Source of the DNA: an uncultured Chitinophagaceae bacterium | Lineage (GTDB): Bacteria; Bacteroidota; Bacteroidia; Chitinophagales; Chitinophagaceae | Assembly: GCA_946479005.1 (NCBI GenBank) | Contig: CAMLEM010000033.1 | Coordinates: forward strand, 1-10,588 | Direction of reading: 5' to 3' | Length of the DNA: 10,588 nucleotides | Shown here: piece after piece, positions 5,967-10,588 of the stretch | Layout: each line of letters begins with the position of its first letter | Position numbering within the stretch: position 1 is the stretch's first letter | Program-made: the position numbers and the translations under genes | The notes under the pieces: model-generated | The model's input: the letters and a program-made list of their open reading frames with translations, nothing else | What the model was told of the DNA's origin: nothing | Database searches by the model: none

Positions 5967-7274
5967 TTAAAACCGGAGCTGGATCCTGAAAGTGAAGACA
6001 TTGTCTTTGATATCCTCCGTAAATCCCGGCAGCAGTGTTTTCTCGTTTCGCACGATATCGTAATAGGCAATCAGTTTCAGGTTGTCTTTAAATAAACGGG
6101 CCAGCCCAAAACCGAAGGTATCGAAGCGAACGTCACCGGCGTCGAGATTTGTACCGGCCTTGCCCAGTTCCAGTTTTTCCACCTCCCTGTTGGGATCGTA
6201 CAGATCGTATTTGGCGATCAGCTCCCATTCAGGTGTTCCGAGGTTCTGCAGGAAATAGATGAAGGCGGCATTGAAATTTCGTATGTAGGTCGGCGTGAGG
6301 GGCAGGGTGCCCGGATTGGTGGTGGAAACGGCGGAACCCGGCTGGGTACCCGTCCAGTATTCCCCTCTCAGCTCTGTTTTTCCCCAATCGTGTTCAAGCA
6401 CCCATTGCAGATCCGCCCCATAATAGTGGCGGGGCGCCTTTTCCCCGATGTTTTGCACGCTGGAATCCACCAGGAATAATTTATTACCTGCCGCGGCGCC
6501 CATTTCATACCGGTACTTCGTAGCCTGCCGCCAGCCCCCGTTCAGTAGCGAGAGTCCCCCGCTTAACTCCATCGTAGGGGCGATCTTAAATGGCTTTACA
6601 TACAAGCGGCTGATGATATCCTTGTAAGAATCGAATTCAGCAGGGCCTGATTTTCCCTGCCCATTGAAAACGCCGATATCGAATTTGAAATGGGGAAACT
6701 TCGTTTTTTTTCTCACCGGTTCATAGCTGAACATTGCCCCCAGGTCGCGCTCACTGGGCATCAGGGTTTGTGAAGCCCTTCCCCTTTCCGGTGATTCACG
6801 ATAGCTGGAAGAAAGATTCACCTCGTATCCGAATGGCCGGGCGAAAAGTCCCATACTGAGGGAGAGAAAATTCTTCTTCGGCTCAAAAAGACGAACGAAC
6901 ATATCTCGCACGTTCACGTCGCGCTCGGTGGCTTCGAACTGAAAGGTGAAGATCGCTTTGGGCGTTTGATCCACTTTCCCGGGAACCACATAATCCATCT
7001 TTACGCGCGCGCGGCGGATCATAAACCGGTTATTGGAGAAAGGCTGGAAATCCCCGCCCGCATAACTGTCAATGCCTTCTGACTGCGCGGCCTGGAACTG
7101 TGGCTGGATATAGGCGCTAAAATGCAGGTTCTCAAAACGTTTCAGGAAAGGCCGGAGCGTATCCTTAAAGAACATCGAGGTATCATAATCCGCCAGGTAC
7201 CGTTGTGAATGACCTTCCTGTAAACCGAAGACACAAATGACCAGGAAGAGGACCCGCTTGCAAACACTTACCAT
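5967..7274 (-). CDS. Phosphate-selective porin O/P family outer-membrane protein
   Basis: A 435-residue outer-membrane beta-barrel of the OprO/OprP type, which passes phosphate and related anions. It has a signal peptide (core VLFLVICVFGL, ending GHSQ), then FSAYIQPQFQ and the family-typical region FMIRRARVKMDY, FQFEATERDVNVRDMFVRLF, LSMGLFARPFGYEVNLSSS and the SERDLGAMFSYEP block. Alternating aromatic/polar strands run to the C-terminus, which ends in Phe (FTFRIQLRF), the usual barrel-insertion signal. I chose ATG 7274; the GTG six codons upstream overlaps the promoter's -7 element and cannot sensibly be in the mRNA. The gene is divergent from the DUF47-PiT operon, so outer- and inner-membrane phosphate uptake share one control region. 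The family call is firm; phosphate selectivity is inferred from the family and the neighbours, since related barrels in Bacteroidota can have other substrates. Confidence 0.9.
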   Translation of the reverse strand: MVSVCKRVLFLVICVFGLQEGHSQRYLADYDTSMFFKDTLRPFLKRFENLHFSAYIQPQFQAAQSEGIDSYAGGDFQPFSNNRFMIRRARVKMDYVVPGKVDQTPKAIFTFQFEATERDVNVRDMFVRLFEPKKNFLSLSMGLFARPFGYEVNLSSSYRESPERGRASQTLMPSERDLGAMFSYEPVRKKTKFPHFKFDIGVFNGQGKSGPAEFDSYKDIISRLYVKPFKIAPTMELSGGLSLLNGGWRQATKYRYEMGAAAGNKLFLVDSSVQNIGEKAPRHYYGADLQWVLEHDWGKTELRGEYWTGTQPGSAVSTTNPGTLPLTPTYIRNFNAAFIYFLQNLGTPEWELIAKYDLYDPNREVEKLELGKAGTNLDAGDVRFDTFGFGLARLFKDNLKLIAYYDIVRNEKTLLPGFTEDIKDNVFTFRIQLRF

Positions 7275-7291
7275 AGTTAATAATTCGCGCA

Positions 7292-7299
7292 CAAAACTA
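7292..7299 (-). promoter_or_regulatory. Bacteroidota -7 promoter element for the porin gene
   Basis: The minus strand reads TAGTTTTG, an exact TAnnTTTG match, 17 bp upstream of the ATG at 7274. It overlaps the alternative GTG (7292-7290), which therefore is not a credible start. The expected leader is about 11-14 nt. No clear -33 TTTG is seen. Confidence 0.5.
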
Positions 7300-7347
7300 G
7301 TAATATAAAACCTGTGTTATCGAATGGTTCACTTAAATTTATTTCCA

Positions 7348-7366
7348 TATTAATTAATTATTAATT
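7348..7366. promoter_or_regulatory. A/T-only block in the porin / DUF47 divergent region
   Basis: Nineteen bases with no G or C, made of overlapping TTAAT repeats (starting at 7350, 7354 and 7361) and containing the palindrome TTAATTAA (7350-7357). It lies roughly midway between the two divergent start codons. It may be an UP-like element, a bendable segment or a regulator site; nothing more specific can be said. Confidence 0.3.
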
Positions 7367-7401
7367 CTATCCGTTCGCTGGCTTCAAGCAATAGCGCCGG
7401 G

Positions 7402-7409
7402 TAATTTCG
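7402..7409 (+). promoter_or_regulatory. Near-match -7 element for the DUF47-PiT operon
   Basis: TAATTTCG differs from TAnnTTTG at one position and lies 30 bp upstream of the ATG at 7440. A TTCG at 7374-7377 is about 24 bp upstream of it, a weak -33 candidate. The start codon itself is preceded by an A-rich tract rather than a Shine-Dalgarno site, which is normal for Bacteroidota. Confidence 0.3.
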
Positions 7410-7439
7410 TAAAACCAAAACCGCACAAAAAAAACAAAT

Positions 7440-8087
7440 ATGGCACTGAACTCCTTTCTCAAAATATTTATGCCGAAAAACCGTGTCTTTTACGAGCTCT
7501 TCGAAAAGATCGCAGCCAACGCAGAAGCGATGGGCTCGCTGTTGAAGGACGTGATCGAGGAACCCGATTTTGACAAAAGGGCGGCGATCATCAATAAGAT
7601 CGAAGACCTGGAACATACCAATGATGAATTAACGCATAATGTTTTCACCGAGCTGGGCCGGAATTTCATCACCCCGTTCGACCGCGAGGACATACATTAT
7701 CTCGCCACTTCCCTGGATGACATTGCAGACTATGTTTATGCCGCCGCCAAGAAGATCAATTTCTACCGCGTAAACCCCAATGATACCGGGATGCAGAAAT
7801 TCGCGGAGCTCATCGAACAGGGTGTACAGCAGGTGAGGATCGCCGTTACTGAATTGCGGAATATGAAAAATATGCGGAATATCACCGAAGCCCTGGTGAA
7901 GATCAATAGCATCGAGAACCAGGCCGACGATATTTTCGATTTCAGCATTGAAAGACTGTTTGATACGGAGCCGGATGCCAAAGAGGTGATCAAGAAAAGA
8001 GAGATCTACCAGGTGATGGAGATCATTACGGATAAGTGCGAGGATGCCAGCAACGTGATAGAATCCATTATCATCAAGTACGCTTAA
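7440..8087 (+). CDS. DUF47 / PhoU-like Pit accessory protein
   Basis: A soluble 215-residue, almost entirely alpha-helical protein of the DUF47 (PhoU-related, YkaA/Pit accessory) family, whose usual length is about 205-220. Recognisable parts are the N-terminal block with FYELFEKIAANA, the helix IEDLEHTNDELTHNVFTEL, the signature FITPFDREDIHYLATSLDDI and D..YAAAKKI, then a second similar half with the acidic motif IENQADDIFD and DKCEDASNVIESI. The two acidic E/D-rich helices are the kind that bind metal clusters in PhoU proteins. It lies 26 bp upstream of the PiT permease gene; this gene order is a very common pairing and the protein is thought to act on the permease from the cytoplasmic side. 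The ATG at 7440 follows an A-rich tract without a Shine-Dalgarno site. Confidence 0.94.
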   Translation: MALNSFLKIFMPKNRVFYELFEKIAANAEAMGSLLKDVIEEPDFDKRAAIINKIEDLEHTNDELTHNVFTELGRNFITPFDREDIHYLATSLDDIADYVYAAAKKINFYRVNPNDTGMQKFAELIEQGVQQVRIAVTELRNMKNMRNITEALVKINSIENQADDIFDFSIERLFDTEPDAKEVIKKREIYQVMEIITDKCEDASNVIESIIIKYA

Positions 8088-8113
8088 ATCTTTATCACCA
8101 CCAAGCAGCACGT

Positions 8114-9343
8114 ATGACTCCCTTCCTCATCGCGATCATAGCTCTTGCGCTTATTTTCGATTACATCAACGGATTTCACGATGCGGCCAATTCCATTGCC
8201 ACCGTGGTTTCCACCAAGGTGCTCACCCCTTTCCAGGCTGTGCTCTGGGCCGCGCTTTTTAACTCCCTGGCATTTTTCATCTTCAAAGACCACGGGGTGG
8301 CTGATACAGTGGCCAAGACCGTACACCCGGAGGCGATCGAAACAACAGCGAATGAGAGTGGGAAAATGATGCGGGTGATCTTCGCGGGACTGATCGCAGC
8401 GATCTGCTGGAACCTGCTCACCTGGTGGCTGGGCATTCCCTCCTCCTCTTCGCATACACTCATCGGGGGATTCGCAGGGGCTGCTGTGGCAGCGGGCGGC
8501 TTTTCGGCGGTGAATTCATCCGTGATCCTGAAAACGGCCAGCTTCATTCTTTTTGCGCCATTGATCGGAATGATAATGGCGTTTATTATGTCGCTCTGGT
8601 TCCTGAGCTCATTTAAAAAAGGATGGGCATCCAAAATATTCCCTCTTTCCGTGATCCTTGGTGTGGCGATCTTCCTTTTTCTCAGCATCAAGACCGATCC
8701 CGCCACGCTGAAATCCCATTATGATTCCTACATTATGAGGGTGATCTTCGATTCCAAGAATTTCAAATGGATCCTGCTTGCCTTCATCCTGCTTGTAATG
8801 GCGATCTTCTCGCTCTGGCTCAGCACCCTCAATGCCCACCGGGCGAACCAGTGGTTCAAGAGACTGCAGCTAATTTCCTCGGCAGCTTTCAGTATCGGTC
8901 ACGGGGGGAATGATGCACAAAAAGTAATGGGTATCATAACGGCCGCGCTAATTGCTGGTTCTGAAACAACCGGCATCACCGATTTCTCACAAATGCCCGA
9001 CTGGGTGCCGATCTCCTGCTATGCGGCTATCGGCCTGGGCACAATGAGTGGTGGTTGGAAGATCGTGAAGACAATGGGCACCAAGATCACCAAGGTCACT
9101 CCATTTGAAGGAGTGGCTGCAGAAACCGCCGGCGCACTGACCCTTTTCATTACCGAAGCTTTGAGGATCCCCGTAAGTACCACGCATACCATTACCGGTG
9201 CCATAATGGGAGTGGGTGCCACGAAACGGCTTTCCGCAGTTCGCTGGGGGGTTACCGTGAACCTGATCTGGGCCTGGGTGCTCACCATTCCCATCAGTGC
9301 GTTGCTGGCTGCGGGGGTGTTTATGATCGTGAAGTTATTCTGA
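8114..9343 (+). CDS. PiT family inorganic phosphate permease
   Basis: A 409-residue inner-membrane phosphate transporter (PiT, PF01384; proton- or cation-coupled, low affinity in characterised bacterial members). Both inverted halves carry their signatures: NGFHDAANSIATVVST at 19-34 and GHGGNDAQKVMG at 262-273, each with the Asp-Ala and Asn residues typical of the substrate site, and the matching SSSHTLIGG (111-119) and STTHTITGAIMGVG (355-368) loops. About ten to twelve membrane helices can be drawn. It is shorter than E. coli PitA (about 500) because the central cytoplasmic part is small. ATG 8114 is chosen because an upstream in-frame start at 8036 lies inside the DUF47 gene and adds a polar, non-membrane extension before the first helix. 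It is co-transcribed with the DUF47 gene, 26 bp away, and divergent from the porin, completing an outer-to-inner-membrane phosphate route. Confidence 0.95.
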   Translation: MTPFLIAIIALALIFDYINGFHDAANSIATVVSTKVLTPFQAVLWAALFNSLAFFIFKDHGVADTVAKTVHPEAIETTANESGKMMRVIFAGLIAAICWNLLTWWLGIPSSSSHTLIGGFAGAAVAAGGFSAVNSSVILKTASFILFAPLIGMIMAFIMSLWFLSSFKKGWASKIFPLSVILGVAIFLFLSIKTDPATLKSHYDSYIMRVIFDSKNFKWILLAFILLVMAIFSLWLSTLNAHRANQWFKRLQLISSAAFSIGHGGNDAQKVMGIITAALIAGSETTGITDFSQMPDWVPISCYAAIGLGTMSGGWKIVKTMGTKITKVTPFEGVAAETAGALTLFITEALRIPVSTTHTITGAIMGVGATKRLSAVRWGVTVNLIWAWVLTIPISALLAAGVFMIVKLF

Positions 9344-9453
9344 TTTCGTTTTCCTGTTATTCGCAAAAATCTTAATCAGGTTAAGCCTTACCTGCTATGA
9401 GTCACTTTTTTGGAACCGCTTCGGCGCTTAGAAACGGCTTGGTGCTTAATTCT

Positions 9454-9461
9454 TAAATTTG
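9454..9461 (+). promoter_or_regulatory. Bacteroidota -7 promoter element for galE
   Basis: TAAATTTG is an exact TAnnTTTG match followed by C, ending only 3 bp before the ATG at 9465. If used, transcription would start at or within a few bases of the start codon, making a leaderless or near-leaderless mRNA. It also shows that the TTG at 9459, which overlaps it, is not the start. No good -33 TTTG at standard spacing is seen. Confidence 0.45.
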
Positions 9462-9464
9462 CGG

Positions 9465-10517
9465 ATGGGAAAAATTCTCGTTACAGGCGGTTGCGGATAT
9501 ATCGGCTCGCACACAATGGTTGACCTCATTGAAAACGGCTACGAGGTCATTTCAGTGGATAATAATTCAAGGTCTAACCCGAATATCCTCAAAGGAGTTG
9601 AACAGATCACCGGTAAAAAAATCAAGAATTATAAAGTTGATCTTTGCAATTTCGACGACAGCTTCGCCATCTTCCAGGAAAACACCGATATCACCGGGGT
9701 GATCCATTTCGCAGCCTTCAAGTCTGTGAATGAATCAGTGGAAAAACCGCTGGCTTATTATGAGAATAACCTGGGATCCCTGATCAGCTTATTAAAATGC
9801 GTCCAGGAATTTAAAACCCCTCATTTCGTTTTCTCATCATCCTGCAGTGTTTATGGCAACCCGGATGAGGTACCTGTCACGGAAAACAGTCCCTTGAAGT
9901 CCGCCGAGTCTCCTTATGGATATACCAAGCAGGTGGGTGAACATATCCTTGCTGAGATCGCCAGGTCTGCACAGATCAATACGGTGCTTTTAAGATATTT
10001 CAACCCTGCGGGGGCGCATCCCTCGGCACAGATCGGGGAAATGCCGCTGGGGACTCCGCAAAACCTGGTGCCCGCCATCACGCAGACTGCCATTGGCAGG
10101 ATACCCAAAATGTTTGTGTACGGAACCGACTATCCCACCCGGGATGGATCCTGCATTCGTGACTTCATTCACATTATGGACCTCGCCCGGGCGCACACCC
10201 TGGCCTTACAATACCTCGAGAATAAAAAGAACCAGCAGGCCTGTGAGATCTTCAATCTTGGCACCGGCAATGGAGTGACCGTGCTGGAAGCCATCCGCGC
10301 TTTCGAAAAAGTGAGCGGGCTGAAACTGAATTACGAGATCGGGCCCCGGCGACCTGGAGATGTGATCGCCATTTATGCGAATAACGATAAAGCAAGGAGG
10401 GAGCTTGGCTGGCAGGCGCAATATTCATTGGATGATATGATGGCTTCCGCCTGGAAATGGGAGAAGAGACTGAAGGCGGATGAAACGGTGTTTTCGATCC
10501 CGGGGGAGTTGAATTAG
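9465..10517 (+). CDS. galE: UDP-glucose 4-epimerase
   Basis: A 350-residue cytoplasmic short-chain dehydrogenase-type enzyme that interconverts UDP-glucose and UDP-galactose with bound NAD. The N-terminal Rossmann motif is TGGCGYIGSH (7-16), VDNNSRSNPN (31-40) binds the nucleotide, HFAAFKSVNES follows, and the catalytic triad is Ser126 in FSSSCSVYG with Tyr151 and Lys155 in the YGYTK motif. The substrate-binding region has LRYFNPAGAHPS, the RDFIHIMDLARAH motif and the late RRPGDV motif. The length equals the family norm of about 340, so it is complete. The start is ATG 9465; a TTG two codons earlier overlaps the -7 element. It lies 121 bp after the PiT gene with its own candidate promoter, so it is probably a separate transcript for sugar-nucleotide and envelope-polysaccharide supply, unrelated to phosphate. 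It is followed by a hairpin repeat. Confidence 0.96.
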   Translation: MGKILVTGGCGYIGSHTMVDLIENGYEVISVDNNSRSNPNILKGVEQITGKKIKNYKVDLCNFDDSFAIFQENTDITGVIHFAAFKSVNESVEKPLAYYENNLGSLISLLKCVQEFKTPHFVFSSSCSVYGNPDEVPVTENSPLKSAESPYGYTKQVGEHILAEIARSAQINTVLLRYFNPAGAHPSAQIGEMPLGTPQNLVPAITQTAIGRIPKMFVYGTDYPTRDGSCIRDFIHIMDLARAHTLALQYLENKKNQQACEIFNLGTGNGVTVLEAIRAFEKVSGLKLNYEIGPRRPGDVIAIYANNDKARRELGWQAQYSLDDMMASAWKWEKRLKADETVFSIPGELN

Positions 10518-10523
10518 GTCCGT

Positions 10524-10560
10524 TGGCTTCGACTCCGGTGGCTGAGCGGAGCCGAAGCCA
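10524..10560 (+). terminator. REP-like hairpin downstream of galE, possible terminator
   Basis: TGGCTTCG-A-CTCCG (10524-10537) pairs with CGGAG-C-CGAAGCCA (10547-10560): 13 pairs, one A/C mismatch and a 9-base loop. It starts 6 bp after the galE stop. There is no U-run, so it is more likely a REP-like intergenic hairpin than a classical intrinsic terminator; it may still protect the 3' end or halt transcription. Confidence 0.5.
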
Positions 10561-10588
10561 GCGGAGCCGAAGCCACCGGAGCCGAAGC
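10546..10588 (+). repeat. 15-bp tandem repeat (about 2.9 copies), continuing past the window
   Basis: The unit GCGGAGCCGAAGCCA occurs exactly at 10546-10560 and 10561-10575, and a third copy (10576-10588) begins with C instead of G and is cut by the window end. The repeat shares its sequence with the right arm of the galE hairpin, so the array may have grown by duplication of that arm. Confidence 0.8.

Noticed and set aside
7346..7352. CATATTA shared between the regulator upstream region (2807-2813) and the porin/DUF47 intergenic region, as a common Pho box
   Set aside because: A single 7-mer in AT-rich DNA is expected by chance and no repeated-half-site architecture accompanies it.
8036..8113. 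Upstream start for the PiT permease within the DUF47 gene
   Set aside because: The extension is polar and His/Arg-rich, unlike PiT N-termini; ATG 8114 starts directly at the first helix.
9371..9385. CTTAA-TCAGG-TTAAG as a terminator after the PiT gene
   Set aside because: The stem has only 5 AT-rich pairs and no following U-run.

Overview
The window looks like chromosomal DNA from a Bacteroidota bacterium, most likely of the Chitinophagaceae type. The evidence is: perfect or near matches to the Bacteroidota -7 promoter element TAnnTTTG just upstream of several genes, no Shine-Dalgarno sites, signal peptides ending in the FSQ/HSQ style, and protein families (PhoB/PhoR-like pair, OprO/P porin, DUF47-PiT) that resemble this phylum. 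The assignment is by pattern recognition only.

Layout. On the minus strand at the left, a secreted 752-residue protein of unknown function (445-2703) is followed 43 bp downstream by the 5' part of an ABC exporter gene that runs off the left edge (1-401). A 193-bp divergent promoter region (2704-2896) separates these from a plus-strand operon: a PhoB/OmpR-type response regulator carrying a one-base frameshift (2897-3573), a TauE/SafE (TSUP) permease (3595-4368) and a PhoR-like histidine kinase (4385-5425). The kinase gene meets a convergent small lipoprotein gene (5422-5832, minus) with the two stop codons overlapping. Upstream of the lipoprotein on the same strand lies a phosphate-selective porin (5967-7274). 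From a shared 165-bp intergenic region the plus strand carries a DUF47/PhoU-like protein (7440-8087) and a PiT phosphate permease (8114-9343). galE (9465-10517) follows from its own promoter, and the window ends in a hairpin-forming 15-bp tandem repeat.

How it fits together. The middle of the window reads as a phosphate-handling locus: a PhoB/PhoR-like pair for sensing, an outer-membrane anion porin, and an inner-membrane PiT permease with its DUF47 partner. The TSUP permease sits between regulator and kinase, and the kinase has almost no extracytoplasmic sensor region, so signal input through a membrane partner is plausible but unproven. The points most worth a second look are the regulator frameshift, the permease between regulator and kinase, a His/Cys arrangement in the C-terminal part of the 752-residue secreted protein, very short (perhaps absent) mRNA leaders, and the terminal repeat. 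I see no phage, transposon, CRISPR, tRNA or rRNA.
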